The position numbers were made by a program, and so were the translations under genes. The notes under the pieces were generated by a model. The model did not search any database. It was not told the DNA's origin and saw only the letters and a program-made list of their open reading frames with translations. From the NCBI GenBank assembly GCA_964036045.1, contig OZ038382.1, positions 102,922,357-102,986,356 of the forward strand: 64,000 nt of DNA. The letters are read 5' to 3'. The first letter of the stretch is position 1; every line of letters starts with the position of its first letter. This stretch comes from Eutreptiella sp. 'Long Island Sound 2002'. Its lineage: Eukaryota > Euglenozoa > Euglenophyceae > Eutreptiales > Eutreptiaceae. This document shows positions 11,701 through 24,900 of this stretch, one piece after another.

Positions 11701-12229
11701 GTGGCATGCTGCGGTGTCATAGGCAAATGCCAGGATATCTTGCACCCTGGAAAATACGGGGGGGGGGGGGGGGCTGAACCTTACCCTAACACTAATCATA
11801 AGCCCTGTGTTCCGCAAGCAAGGCAGGGGACATCTACAGGGTTCTCCTTTCTGGCTGATCTGTTGAGGGCCGCCCTTGGCACCCCTTGCTACTCTGCTTG
11901 TGAATGGAGCTGCACCTCCCGTGCCATCATGCATCAGTGCCCTACATGGGACTATATGAGTGGTAACACGCCGCAGGCTGTGGCGCCTCCTTTTGTACAC
12001 CGCCAGAGGGCTGTGCACCGTGGGGTCTCCTTAATGTGGGGAGTGCACATTGGTGGCTTCTTCTGTTCACTGTGCTGCTACTATGGGCAGTGGGCAATGG
12101 TGTCTCCTGCCCCTCACCACCACTGGGCAGTTGGCAATGGTGGCTTCTTGTGTACACCACCCTCCTGTTGTGGCTCCTTTTGTACACTGCCCCACTGTTC
12201 TGAAAAGCACGTAGTGTAGATTCTTTGGC

Positions 12230-12475
12230 ACGGAGCATTGGGTAGTAGGCCTCCTTCTGAACACTGCCGCAGTGCAGGGGGCAATGGGTAGTGGGTCTCC
12301 TTCAGCACACTGCCGCACTACACGGGGCAGTGGTGAGTGGGTCTCCTTTAGTACACTACCACAATGTAGGGGGTAGTGGGCAGTGAGTCTCCTTCAGTAC
12401 ACTGCCGCACACACTATGCGGGGGGGTAGTGGGCAGTGGGCAGTGGGCGGTGGGCATGGGTGGTGCGTTGCAGTG
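12230..12475. repeat. Imperfect short tandem repeat (about 47 bp)
   Basis: Variants of GTCTCCTTCAGYACACTGCCGCA followed by a GGGGCAGTGG-type segment recur at about 12294, 12340 and 12387, with more degenerate copies back to about 12060. A G-run of about 18 follows near 12485. Confidence 0.6.
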
Positions 12476-12574
12476 ATGTCGGGGAGGGGGGGGGGGGGGG
12501 GGCACCCTCTACCAATGACAATCACTAAACCCCAACGAAAGTAGGTAAGTAGGAATACCCCGGGGCAGGACCAT

Positions 12575-12614
12575 ATAATATAGTACTCCACCCCTCTCCC
12601 CTTAAATCTAGCTA

Positions 12615-12646
<32 letters not shown>

Positions 12647-12904
12647 CAACAAGCAAGTGAGCAAGCGAGCACTTCTCCTTTCCGTTTTGGCTATTGCTCC
12701 GCCTCATCGCTCCGGGCTCTACTCTACTCCAGCCATCATAGAGCCTAGGTGGTGGCCTTGCCAAATCCAAGTTTTGAGCCAAAAACTCACTAGTGGCGCC
12801 CCGAGGCAGGGGCGCCAAGTCGGGAGGTGCCCTCCCCAAAATGCGCATTTTTTATTGTGCCCTAGAACAGCCTTTTTTGGCCCAAAACGGCTTGGGGGTT
12901 GAAG
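12575..12904 (+). mobile_element. TIR-A left-end fragment
   Basis: It starts with CCACCCCTCTCCCC, one or two changes from the TIR-A terminus, followed by an expanded (AAGC)n tract and the diagnostic CCAAATCCAAGTTTTGAGCC and GGTGCCCTCCC blocks. It stops resembling the family near 12900, where captured coding-like sequence begins. Confidence 0.75.
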
Positions 12905-13800
12905 TACGGCTGTGACCCCGAGGGCTGTCCGCCCTTGGATAATCTCCAATGCACGGGTGCCACTGTCGGCGGTAGGAGCCCGAGGTCTTCAGCCCCACGC
13001 ACCGCGGAAGTGATGTTCCGCAGCGAGGACCTTGCCGCTCCGTCGGCCACCTTGACAGCCAGAAATTGGGACAAACACGCAGCTGGCCCAGCAGGCACCG
13101 CGCAGCCTTCCTCGAAATCGGCCAGCTGGTAGAGAGCCCCCTGGTACCGTTGCGTAGTCCGTTGTGCCCAACTCCGCATGGCGGCCGTCGCCGGGTCTCT
13201 CGGGTGAACGCCAACACGGGCCGCGGACCACGCAATAGCCGCCATGCGGAACCGGCCCACTGGGTTGAGGCGGGCGAGCACACTGCGGTGTTCAACCGCT
13301 AAGGCTCGTGGTATCGCAGAGGGGCCGGGAGCCCATCCCTAGGTGCCCGTGGTCGCACATTAAGACCAGTTGGGGCACTGGAAGTGCCTGTCCTCTTGAA
13401 CGCGCAACTCCTGGCACCGGCGACAAGGCTGGGAGGCGACAGCGGTTTCAGGGACCCAGCGCCCCTCTGCCGTCCGCTAGCGGAGGATTCCGCCCCTCGT
13501 CGCGAACTTAATACCTTTAAAGGTGAAGTTGTCGGCTCCCCTTTGGCGGGCCTCGGTCCACGTCAAGGAGTCGAGGGGAGTCTTTGCCTGCAACGATGAT
13601 AGTGCCTGCAACGTGACAGTGCGGCAGGTCTGTGAACCACCAGAACGGTCCAAACCTCGTAAGCCAAGCGGTCCGCATGGTCACAACTACCCCCTTGCCG
13701 CCCCGTCGGGCGCGTCAAAAGTCGCTCAACGTCCCCCACATAATCCTGTAGGGCCGCACCACACCGGCGCATCCACGACGCCATCTTAGGTTTGTCCAGC
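12905..13800 (-). pseudogene. Tyrosine-recombinase-like N-terminal domain fragment
   Basis: The minus-strand frame at 13281-12862 contains SWAQRTTQRYQGALYQLADF, then CLSQFLAVKVADG and SLRNITSAVRGAEDLGLLPP. This is the usual pattern of the SAM-like core-binding domain of tyrosine recombinases (S-x-x-T-x-x-x-Y, then FL, then I-S-A-I/V and L-x-x-P). The catalytic domain with Arg, His and Tyr is absent: the frame runs straight into TIR-A sequence near 12900. Minus-strand open segments at 13563-13802 may be an upstream exon, but the splicing is unclear. Such recombinases occur in DIRS and Crypton elements, so the source was probably another transposon. TIR-A pieces lie on both sides (12575-12904 and 13806-14040), which suggests capture or nested rearrangement. 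Confidence 0.4.
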
Positions 13801-13805
13801 ACCTA

Positions 13806-14040
13806 AAAACGTGTCACCACGTACCCAAAACGGGCTAAAAACACTTCTTTGAGCATCCCAAGTGGTCTAGGAACATCTTTGGAAAAAACCAATTTTGTCG
13901 CCCCGAGGACCTTGGTGGACCCTCTTTTGGCCCCCACCGTGCGCGGTCCAGGCTGCCATATGGCTTCACCAAGTGACCACTGCTCCGGGGGTCTAGGCGT
14001 CTCATTTGGCGATTTTGGGGATGGGAAACAACAAAAAATT
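13806..14040 (-). mobile_element. TIR-A internal fragment, inverted
   Basis: It matches the reverse orientation of the family core: GAGCATCCCAAGTGGTCTAG, CGCCCCGAGGAC, GGCCCCCACCGTGCGCGG and GGGGGTCTAGGCGTCTC occur in the same order as at about 30880-31040. No terminal repeat is present on this piece. Confidence 0.75.
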
Positions 14041-16029
14041 TGCGTGTGATGCCTTCACGACGACCCGTCATAAGTGCTTGTAATTTTGCCCGCAGTTCGT
14101 GTAGATGCTGCCTTCAAGACGACGCGTCACAAGTGCCCGTAATTTACCTGAACATCGTATAGATGCCATGCACTTTTCTAAAGAATTTTTCATCCTGCTA
14201 CTTACACAAACCACATTACGTGCTTTTTTGCCGTCTGGTATGCCCCATTTCCACAAAAAAAAAAGGCGCTACCACTGCTCACGCACAGGTGCTTCCTTCT
14301 CTTGCTTGGGCTTGAAACGGTTCACGGACACACCAATGCTGACAACCCCCTCACCCACCCCCCCATACCACCACCACTACAGGTGGCGGCACGTAAAGTA
14401 GGCTAATGTTTTTTCATTGTTTTGGCATGCCACCGCCCCATCCCCGCCCCCTCCTGAAACTCGAATCCGTGGAGTCCCGGCGGCGCGATTAACCCATGGG
14501 GTGTCAGTGGGGATGAGCGATGCACGGATTCACGTGGCATGTCTGGGGCATGGTCGACGGTCGCTTTTGTTTTTCGGAACATTTTTTTTTCGCCCACTTT
14601 TATACACCCGCTATTGTTTCTCCTTGAACAAAGGAGCCTGAAAATGTGTCCCTCTGATAACCCCACCCTCATTTCCTCGGGTTGTTTGCAGTGTGTTGTT
14701 CCATGTTTGAAATAGCAGGTCCAGATGGGCATATGCCGCAGGAGCGTCACTTTGAATATATGGGTCCGGGTCCTTGTGAACCCCCCGAATAGCAGTCAGC
14801 ATCCACAGGGCCCAATGGGAACGGGCCATATCTTCCTCATAAGCGCCCGAAGCCCCTCACGCACCTCATTATGCCGCCTTCGGCAGCTACAAGTAGTTGA
14901 AGGTAGTCACCTCCTTGTGCTTTTTTCCTCATGCCCTACAATTTATGAACACATGCTTCATGGTTTGTTTGACTGGTTGTGCACGAGGGCTAAGACGCCG
15001 TACAGGGCAGAGGGCTGAGCAAGGGCGGTGCGCGCGCAGGATGTGCCACAGCCACGGGTTGGTGGCTGAGCAACCGGCGGTGGGGGGACCGCCACCGCCA
15101 ACGCTCCGGCTGGCCGGGGCGGGGTGGGGTGCTTTCATACACACATGGCCCTGCTGGGCCCCGCCCCGTCTTTGGGCAGTGACCGCGGTGCAGATCCCCG
15201 TCGCCGCACAGCGCCGGTGCCAGTTAGGTTGGTCGGGGACGTGCACACTGTACCGTTCCATCTTTGTTCAACCCCGTGTCATGGCATGCGCGTTCGACAG
15301 TGCCCTTCTCAACTAAGTGTCAGAATGGGAGATTCTAGAGCTGCAGCTGCTGGGGGCGTTTGACGGTTGGCCCATGGTCACTTCAACACCAAATCATGTC
15401 TTTTGGTCGAGTATGGAAAGAAAAAAGGGAGTAGCGGACATCAACCTTAGAGGCAGTAAGAAACCGGTCGCGTCGGATGCCGAATTTAGCCAGCCCGCAT
15501 CGGAAGCACACCTACGGTACCAACACAGAAACCCTTTGTGCAAATGCCGGGTGGCCCTAAAGGGCACAGTATATAAGGAGCACTGGAGTGGTAGGGATCC
15601 TCACCAAGGCGGCGGTGAGGACCCGCCGTCAATACCTACACGAAGGATCAGGCCCACCAGTGGAGTTACTGCCAGTTCCAATTTCAGTAGCAGTAGTAGT
15701 AGCAGTAGCAGTAGCATCAGTACTAGTAGCAGTAGTAGTGGAACGAGCAGTGAATGAGTGATCACTAGTGATGGTGAAGAAGGTGCATGCCCTGTCCGCC
15801 CCCCATTTATGGGCGGACAATAGGTCACTTTCACTTACCGGTTGCTCTTCTGCAGCTCTGCGAATTTTTGTGTTTATGTTTGCACCATGTTTACTTTCAC
15901 TTTCTCACCGGGAAAGCGAGCGCTAACTGCAGCTGCATGAGGAGCTCGCGCATTGCCTCCGGGGACATGAACGCCACCGCATTGCACGGGGCGGCGTCTG
16001 CCCCCCCCCCCCCCTTTCGAGCTGGTGGC
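14041..16029. other. No confident gene; weak minus-strand candidate at 14611-14880
   Basis: A minus-strand frame near 14880-14611 reads like protein (HWALWMLTAIRGVHKDPDPY, then YAHLDLLFQTW), but I cannot assign a family or splice sites. An (AGT/AGC)n tract at about 15684-15745 gives a serine run. A C-run lies near 16000-16014, just before a TIR-A fragment. Confidence 0.3.
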
Positions 16030-16452
16030 GCCCTTTCATGAAATCCCAAAATCCCTTGGAAGTGGGCCATTTTTGGGACCAAAAATGGGTCAAAAATGGG
16101 TCCAAAACGTGTTTTTCCAAAAGTGATCTTGGACCATTTGAGGTGCTCAAACAAGTGCTTTTAGCCAATTTTGAGCCGGTGGTGACGCACTTTGGCCCAT
16201 GGAAAGTCCGGAAATGCCTTGAAAATAGCCTATTTTGGGACCGAAATGGGTGAAAAATGGTTCAAAACACGTTTTTCCAAAAATGATCGCGGACCGTTTG
16301 GGGTGTACAAAGAAGGGAAAGGAGCCCATTTTGAGCCCGTTTTGACGCATTTTCGACCCTTCCGCCAGATGTATCTACCAAGTGGTACACTCCGCACGTA
16401 TGTTCGAGCCATATTGTGGAACCACCTTACGTTGGGGAGAGGGGGGTCGATT
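16030..16452 (+). mobile_element. TIR-A right-end fragment
   Basis: Two of the roughly 161-bp internal subrepeats are followed by the family's right-end signature (GTATCTACCAAGTGG, CGCACGTATGTTCGAGCC) and a diverged terminus, GGGGAGAGGGGGGTCGATTA. Confidence 0.75.
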
Positions 16453-16469
16453 AGAAAATATATTCTTAA

Positions 16470-16700
16470 TCTACACCCCTCTCCCCGTGTCCAGGTGGAT
16501 CCACAATATGGCTCTAAAGTAGGTGCAAAGGGTACAAGGTGCCTACACAAGGCAGAAGGGACTAAACTGCGTCAAAACGCGCTCAAAATGTGCTTGTTTC
16601 ACTTGTTGGAGCATCCGAAAGGGCCCAGGATCATTTTTGGAAAAACGCCGTTTTCAACCATTTTCGATCCCAAGACGGCCCATTTACACCCTAGGTACAC
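16470..16700 (-). mobile_element. TIR-A right end, inverted, facing the preceding copy
   Basis: It begins TAATCTACACCCCTCTCCCC and carries the reverse complement of the subterminal GAGCCATATTGTGG block. The junction 16436-16490 is therefore two element ends facing each other across about 20 AT-rich bases. Confidence 0.65.
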
Positions 16701-16719
16701 GCTAGAATACCCAATCTCG

Positions 16720-17860
16720 TTCTAGCCTAGAACGCGCTAGAGCGGCTAGAACGAAAAAAAGAGGGGGGTGCGCCGACCCATGGGCATAGGGGGGCGGGGG
16801 TATGCAGGGTGCAAATTGGACCCCTATTACCATACTAGGGGGTCCATACGTTGTTTTTCATAAAAACACATTTTTGAAATGAAATTCAAAAAGTACAAAA
16901 AACCGTTCCAGGAACGTTCTAGCGGCGCTCTAGCGCCGCCGCGCTAGAACGTTCCTAGAACGCTTCTTAGAACGACGCTAGAACAAAACCATGCACACAC
17001 ATTTGGCAAGTAAAACACACCAATGTGGGAAGGGGGGGGGGGCGCTAGAACAAAAATAGTAACTGCTTATCAGCCCCTCCCCCCTCCCTTGGAATGGCAG
17101 TAACTACATGGTACCCACAGACATGACATCACAGAGCACACAACAGCATACGGCACCTAACACCACAGGGTGCACATACCACACAGCGTGCCCCACCCAG
17201 CCAAACACCCAACAACCCAAGCTACCAAACAACCCCACCTGCCAAGCAACCAACACACCCTTCAACCAACCAGGCAGACACCCCTATCGCACGATACCCC
17301 ACCACACCACACCACACCACACCACACCACATGACACCAGACCACACCACCCTGCCACGTGACACCCGACCACACCACATGACAATACTGTGGTCTCGTA
17401 AGGTGTAAAGTGGTGTGGTGTGTTGTGTTGTACTCTGTTGTGGTGTGTGATCTGCTATGGTGTGCTGTACTGTGCAGTGGCGTGGTGTGTCGTACTGTGT
17501 AGGAGGGTAGTGTGTTGTGGTCACATGACGTGCCCTGTGGTGTGCTGTGTTTTCATGTGGTGTGGTTGCTGGGGTTGGTTGAATGGTGTGTTGGTTGCTT
17601 GGCAGGTTGGGTTGTTTGGCAGCTTCGGTTATTTGTTGGTGCTTAGCTGGTTGCGGCATGGAGTGTGGTGTCTGCACCCTGTGGTGTGTGCTGTGCCATT
17701 CTGTTGTATGCTCTGTGATGTCACATCTGTGAGTACACGTGTATTTGCTGCCATTCCAAGGGATGGGGGGGGGGGGCTCGTAAGCATTAAATATTTTTGT
17801 TCTAGCGGCGTTCGCGGGAACTGTTCTAGCGGCGTTCTAGCGACGTTGTTGGGGGCCAAC
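16720..17860. mobile_element. Foldback element with long imperfect inverted arms
   Basis: The left arm (about 16965-17340) and the right arm (about 17400-17850, inverted) share matching blocks in mirrored order. These are CGCTAGAACAAAAATA, CTTGGAATGGCAG, GACATCACAGAGCA, CACCACAGGGTGCA, CCTGCCAAGCAACCAACACACC and an (ACCAC)n tract. Both outer edges are rich in CTAGAACG palindromes. No coding capacity is visible. The exact ends and any target duplication were not resolved. Confidence 0.65.
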
Positions 17861-17861
17861 C

Positions 17862-18045
<184 letters not shown>

Positions 18046-19198
18046 CTACACCCCTCTCCCCTTAAATCTAGCTAACAAGCAACAAGCAAGCAACAAGCAA
18101 CAAGCACTTCTCCTCACCGTTTTGGCCATTGCTCCGCCTCATCGCTCCGGGCTCTACTCTACTCTAGCCATCTTGGAGCCCAGGTGGTGCCCTTGCCAAA
18201 TCCAAGTTTTGAGCCGAAAACTCACCGGTGGCGGCCCGGGGCGGTGGCGCCAAGTCGGGAGGTGCCCTCCCAAATCTGCGCAGTTTTGGGCCAAAAACAG
18301 CCATTTTTCGCCCAAAACGGCCCTAGTAAGGGTGCAAAACAGCCAAACGAAGGCAAACGGCTGCTACACTTCACGTGCGGCTTGACTTTCTCGCGACCAA
18401 GGGACCTTTGGTGCCCTCTAACTCCACGATATGTCCGAGAAACGGCCCAAAAAGGCGCCAAAAAGCCCCAAAAACTGCGCAATGTGCACCAGCACCCCGA
18501 AACCAAGAACGGGCCGTATCTTGGGCTACGTGGCTCAAAAACGAATTCTGAGGGCACCTAGTCCACCCGCAACCCCCCACTTTTTATGGTTTCCAAGCCT
18601 CAGAATCACCGAACGAGACACGTAGACCCCCGTACCAGTGGTCACTAGCCCACGCACAGTGGGGGCCAACGGTGGGTCCACCAGGGTCCCCGGGGCGAAA
18701 AAATTGATTTTTTCCAAAGTTGTTCCTAGACCACTTGGGATGCTCAAACAAGGGTCTTTGGGCCATTTTGAGCCCGTGGTGGCGCGTTTTGGGCCATGGA
18801 AAATCCCAAAATGCCTTGAAAATGGGCCGTTTTGGGACCAACAATGGGTCAAAAATGGGTCAAAAACGCGTTTTTCCAAAAATGATCCTGGACCATTTGG
18901 GATGCTCAAACCAGTGTTTCTAGCCCATTTTGAGCCCGTGGCGACGGGTTTTGGCTCATGGAAACTCCCAAAATGCCTTGAAAATGGGCCATTTTGAGAC
19001 TAAAAATGGGTCAAAAACGCGTTTTTCCAAAAGTGATCCCGGACCATTTGAGATGCTCAAACAAGTGTTTTTAGCCCGTTTTGAGCCCGTTTTGACCGAG
19101 TTTAGCCCCTTCCACCACATGTATGCACCACTTTGTGCCCTCCGCACGTACCTTAGAGCCGTGTGGTGGAGCCACCTAGAGTTGAGAGAGGGGTGTAG
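18046..19198 (+). mobile_element. TIR-A element, full length (1,153 bp)
   Basis: It is bounded by CTACACCCCTCTCCC on the left and the near-complementary GAGAGAGGGGTGTAG on the right, with TA-rich sequence on both sides. Internal order: AGCTAAC/(AAGC) tract, CCAAATCCAAGTTTTGAGCC, GGTGCCCTCCCAAATCTGCG, GATATGTCCGAGAAACGG, GTAGACCCCCGTACCAGTGG, then about three tandem 161-bp subrepeats (GATGCTCAAACAAG core), then the right subterminal block. No transposase is encoded, so it is a non-autonomous element. Confidence 0.85.
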
Positions 19199-19204
19199 AT
19201 AGGA

Positions 19205-19574
<370 letters not shown>

Positions 19575-20770
19575 CTACACCCCTCTCCCCTTAAATTTAG
19601 CTAACAACAAGCAACAACAAGCAACAAGCAACAACAAGCAACACCACGTCTCCTTGCCGTTTTGGCCATCGCTCCGTCCCAACGCTTTGGACCATTTGCC
19701 CATGTAGCCATCGTGGAGCCTAGGTGGTGCCCTTGCCAAATCCAAGTTTTGAGCCAAAAACTCACCAGTGGCGGCCCGGGGCGGTGGCGCCAAGTCGGGA
19801 GGTGCCCTCCCAAATCTGCGCTGTTTTGGGCCAAAAACAGCCATTTTCGCCCAAAATAGCCCCCGAACCCGGGCGAAACGCCCAAACGAAGGAAAACGGT
19901 GGCCACACTTCACGTGCGGCTTGACTTCACCGTGTCAAAGAGCCCTCTAGTGCCCTTCAACTCCACGATATGTCCGAGAAACGGCCCAAAAAGGTGCCAA
20001 AAAGCCCCAAAAAAGGCGCAATATGCACCAACCCCCCGAAACCAAGCACGGACCGTATCTTGGGCTACGTGGCTCAAAATCCGATTCTGAGGGCACCTAG
20101 TCCACCCGCAACCCCCCACTTTTTGTGGTTTCCACCCCTCGGAATGGCCCAACGAGACGCGTAGACCCCCGTACTAGTGGTCACTTGGTGCAGTCGGAGG
20201 GCAGCCCGGCCCGCGCACGGCGGGGGCCAACGGTGGGTCCACAAGGGTTCTCGGGGCGAAAAAAATCATTTTTTCCAAAGTTGTTCCCGGACCACTTGGG
20301 ATGCTCAAACACGTGTTTTTGGCCCGTTTTGAGCCCGTGGTGGCGCGTTTTGGGCCACGGAAAATCCCAAAATGCCTTCAAAATGGGCCGTTTCAAGACC
20401 AAAAATGGGTCAAAAATGGGTCAAAAACGCGTTTTTCCAAAAATGATCCTGGACCATTTATGATGCTCAAACAAGTGGTTTTAGCCCATTTTGAGCCCGT
20501 GGCGACGGGTTTTGGCTCATGGAAACTCCCAAAATTACTTGAAAATGGGCCATTTTGGGACCAAAAATGGGTCAAAAATGGGTCAAAAACGCGTTTTTCC
20601 TAAAGTGATCCCGGACCATTTGGGATGCTCAAACAAGTGTTTTTCGCCCATTTTGAGCCCGTTTTGACCGAGTTTAGCCCCTTCCACCACATGTATGCAC
20701 TAGTTTGTGCCCTTCGCACGTACCTTGGAGCCGTGTGGTGGAGCCACCTAGAGTTGGGAGAGGGGTGTAG
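19575..20770 (+). mobile_element. TIR-A element, full length (1,196 bp)
   Basis: Same termini and internal order as the copy at 18046, but the right terminus is perfect (GGGAGAGGGGTGTAG). It also contains a GGTGCAGTCGGAGGGCAGCC segment before the GGGGGCCAACGG block, where the preceding copy is shorter. Confidence 0.87.
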
Positions 20771-20776
20771 ATTGGA

Positions 20777-21004
<228 letters not shown>

Positions 21005-21010
21005 TCTAAT

Positions 21011-21926
21011 CTACACCCCTCTCCCATGCCGACGTTGCTATTTGTCTTAGATGCCTCACAAGGAAAGTAGGGGTGTTACTCATGTTACTCATAAGCGGAG
21101 AGGCGGACCCAAATGTGCCACCTTTGTCGGGCACCTCCGAACGGTTGGCTATGCGGCCCAGGTGTGATCCGACGGTTCGCACCGCCCCTCACCCCAATGC
21201 GGGGGACGGTAGCATCGGCTTGGGTATTCGCAGCCGCACTACGAACCTCAGGGGTGTGGGCTCCTGAGGTGGGTTAGATTTACAACAGACACCCATATAT
21301 AGGGGGGGGGGGGGGGGGTTGAAAGGCTAGTGCGGACGTGTGGCCATAGAAACTCGGGTCGGTGGCTTTGGACCACACCGCCATGAAGGTACATCACACC
21401 TCCCCGCTTACACCCCATTTGCACAACCCTTCTTCCCCCTCAAACAAAAGATGATTTGGTTCCTTGGGACACTTTCTAAGCAGTTGCCAATAAAAATGGT
21501 TGCAGGCAAATGGGCCAGTGTGGACGTGTGGCCATAGCAACTCAGGGCGGTGGCTTCGGACCACACCGCCATGAAGGTACATCACCCCTCCCTGCTTACA
21601 CAGCACTTGCACAACCCTTCTTCTCCCTCAAACAAAAGATGATTTGGTTCCTTCCTTCTTGCGACCGGCGATAATGGGGTGAGGGACCACCATGGGACAT
21701 TATGGTTGCGCTTTTATTTAATTGCGGCAATTTGCGGTGGTGGTGCTAAACGGGTGTAATTATTGGCAATTTACCGGCAAAAATCCTTACACGAACAGAC
21801 ACCTTGCCAACCAGGAACTGGACTTGGAGAAGAAACGAAGGTAACTCGATTAAGAGTACACCTGTTTTCCAAGTCCATTTGTAGAGCACATTGTGACGCA
21901 TTAAGTGTTGCCATCCTATCAATGGG
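21011..21926. repeat. Segment repeated at 63222-64000 (Helitron 3' flank, TIR-A-like edge)
   Basis: It starts with the TIR-A terminal word CTACACCCCTCTCCC but then differs from TIR-A. Blocks such as CCACCTTTGTCGGGCACCTC, GATCCGACGGTTCGCACC and GCATCGGCTTGGGTATTCGC recur in the same order and strand at 63370-63480. Blocks at 21670-21860 recur at 63789-64000. In the Helitron orientation this lies just downstream of its coding region, so it may be Helitron 3' sequence or a host repeat the Helitron entered. Confidence 0.7.
21331..21655 (+). repeat. About 190-bp tandem duplication
   Basis: GGACGTGTGGCCATAG, CCACACCGCCATGAAGGTAC and AAACAAAAGATGATTTGGTT each occur twice in the same order, starting at about 21331 and 21521. 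Confidence 0.85.
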
Positions 21927-24900
21927 CTAGTCAAACAAATCTTTTGCCGCACCCAACACTTTGAATTTCTCGGTCGCCATTGGGTCGGTCCCGTTCTTGT
22001 CCGGATGAAGAAGTAGAGATAAAGAGCGGTATTGCCCCTTTACTGCGGTTGCATCTTGGGCACCCAAGAAGTGCAAGGCATGTGCCTTTCGCCGGCGAAG
22101 ACTGGTGTTCTCATCTGTGATCCTTGTGGACCATTCGGTGATTTCTGTCTTTGTCAAAGCCAAATGATCCACCGGGGTACCGGCCGCTCGAGGACGTGAC
22201 CGGGGGGCTTCGCTTGATGGTGCCGTTGAATCTTGGTGTGGTCGAGGGCGTTTGCGACTACCCCGTTGCTCGGTGCCCGTTGCACGTTGTCTCTTGGAAT
22301 GTGGCCCGTTGCTTTGTTGGGATGTCCTTTTTCTTGAGGAGTGGTTGTCCTCGGAGTTGGTTGACTTTCCACGCCCTCCTTGGGGTGGATGTGGTTGCGA
22401 ACGATATGGTGCTTGGCTTGGATGTTGATGTCGTGCTGGCATAGTAGTTCTTCTGGACTTGGGAACTTTTCTCGAAGGTTTTGCTGTTGGTGTTGGTGGA
22501 CTTGGGCGCCCAGATTTTTGCCTTGTGTTTGGGGTAGGCTTTGTGTTGGCACCTCCTTTTGACCTTGATGTTTCTGAGCGTTGAGGTTGATGGGTTTGTG
22601 ATGGTTCTGAATGAGCCTGGTTGCTGCCTACCGTTGGGTGTGATGGCCCATGGTTGGTGCCTTGTGAAGGGCATGTCCAATGGTGTTCGCTTGTGTGAGC
22701 ATCCAATTCAGCATCGGTGACGTCAGGTAGGGCCCCACACTCCGTCATTGCCCAAATGACGGGTTCATCATACATGGTCAAAGCATCCTCGTACGTGGCG
22801 TCCTGGAACGTATTCACTGCGGACCGCAACGTCGTGGAATCCACTGCAAACATCTGAAGGATGCTTGCACAGTATGCCAAGAACCATCGTGGGAGCTGCC
22901 CGGTCAACGTTTTGGCAGCGCACCACTGCATGGCGAGCATCACCACGCGGAACCCACAAGTATCGGAATCAGGTTGGGTTCCGTAATGGTGCCAGACGAA
23001 AGACCAGCCAAGTTTCTTCAACATGACTTGAAACAGAGCCCCACATTCCGACGAGGCGTCTTTGGAATCGTGAATGACTAGCCTCTTGCAATCCACTTGG
23101 AGATTTGTGACCAACACATAGTGGACCCCTATTGTGGAATTTCGGGACGTTAGCAATAATGGTAACGCGCATTTTTCGGTACAAATGAGGCTTAGTGTAG
23201 GAAAATGTCGCATGAGTTGGGCCAACTGCATGTCAATGATAACAGGTTTCACCGAGGTGGTTCCTGGGGGCAAGAGAACTTCAAGGAGGCACTGGACTGC
23301 CGCAGTCGACAACCACGCACATTCTGCAAAATGGACATTGTGCTCGATAGAATAATTTCTCTCATCCGGCCAAAATTCAATGCTGAAGTGGCAATTACGT
23401 GCATCCAAATGGGGGTAGTCACCAATGGAGGACGGAGGCGGAGACACATGCGATGTAGTCGGGTACCGTTTGGGTGGACCCTCAATGTGGTCTTGCTTTC
23501 GGAGAATGCGCTCCCGGAAAACAGACTTTGTACCGCAAGTTGATAGTCCATGAGCCGCACACAAGGTCCGCAACTGAACAACGGCCATTTGGCTCAAGAC
23601 ATCGGCGCTAAAGACACGTGGCTCGTTGTTGCCATCTAACAACTGCACTCCAACGTTTGGTTGCTGAGATGTGCCATGAGGCCGTCCGCGCATACGTGGC
23701 TGCTCCGTTCCGTCCTCATTGAGGTCGTCAATGTCCAATGACAACTTGTCTCCTTGTAATTGTCTATCAATGTAAGACCACCATGGAAATGACACATACT
23801 GCAAGATGAGCAACATGTTCACTTTTAAAATGCGGGCATCCAAATTTTGGGGGAATTGAGATTTGGTGTGCCATGAGCGGCATACACACATGATCCCGGC
23901 AATGAGAGTGGATGTGAAGGTTCTACGTGGGTAAGGCGGAATGTGCTGAACGGGGTTGGGTGCCAAAACATTTGTTGCCACAAACCAATTCCACAGCTGC
24001 ACGTAGTAGGGGTCCACAAGGAATGCCTCACGGCGATAGTTCAGGATATATAGACCTTGCAGGGACCGTGCCCGTGACAATGCAACATACGCGTGTGCTG
24101 CGGCAAAGAAGGTTGCCATATCAATCCACACAATCCGGTACGAGCAGCCTTGCGATCCGTGAACAGTACATGCATAGCCTGCGAGCATCGGAAATTGTAG
24201 TATTTTGACCTGCACGGATGGTCCGTACACGGGGATTATTTGTTGGAACCGACAAATAGGGTACTCCCTAGTGCGACCAATGGGGCACACAACGATAACA
24301 TCATTGGACCATCGCTTGATAACAACCATTGTTGAGTTCACCAAACGATTCTGAATGCTAACGTTGCGAATTAGCCGGGCTCGCATACCGACGGCCACGA
24401 AAACCTGTTGTGGGAGCACGCGGCGATTGCGAGAATTGATGTAGTCGCACATGGCTTGATTGGTAGGAGAACCACCCATGTCCACATAGGTGGCGTTGAA
24501 GGTCACAATATTAGATCCCAATTGTGCCATGAAGTGTTCGTTCCACCGATGCATAGCATTCCTGCGTCCCACTAGCATGGGGGCATCTTCGAGGTCTTGA
24601 AGCGAAACATCATTGTTTGGAGCGATGCGTTGCTGTAGGGTGAGATGATCATCATCTGTTTCCTCCCCAATGCGTACACGATTGAGCAGGTCAATGAATT
24701 GTCCATCGTCTTGGCGCATGACCTCCGTCAACACAAACGGCACAAAATGGTTCCGGAAGAGGGCACTATCGAAGATGTCGAGATCAACAGCGGGAAGCTG
24801 CAATGGGTCGCCAACAAGAAGCATTGTAATTCCTCCGAAAGGATTCCGCTTGTCCCGGCGCACCTTGTGTAGTATGTCATTCAACGTGTGGAGGAGCTTG

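Noticed and set aside
11473-12018. HTTPH-rich minus frame and CGVVW-rich plus frames
   Set aside because: Translations of the (GGTGT)n repeat.
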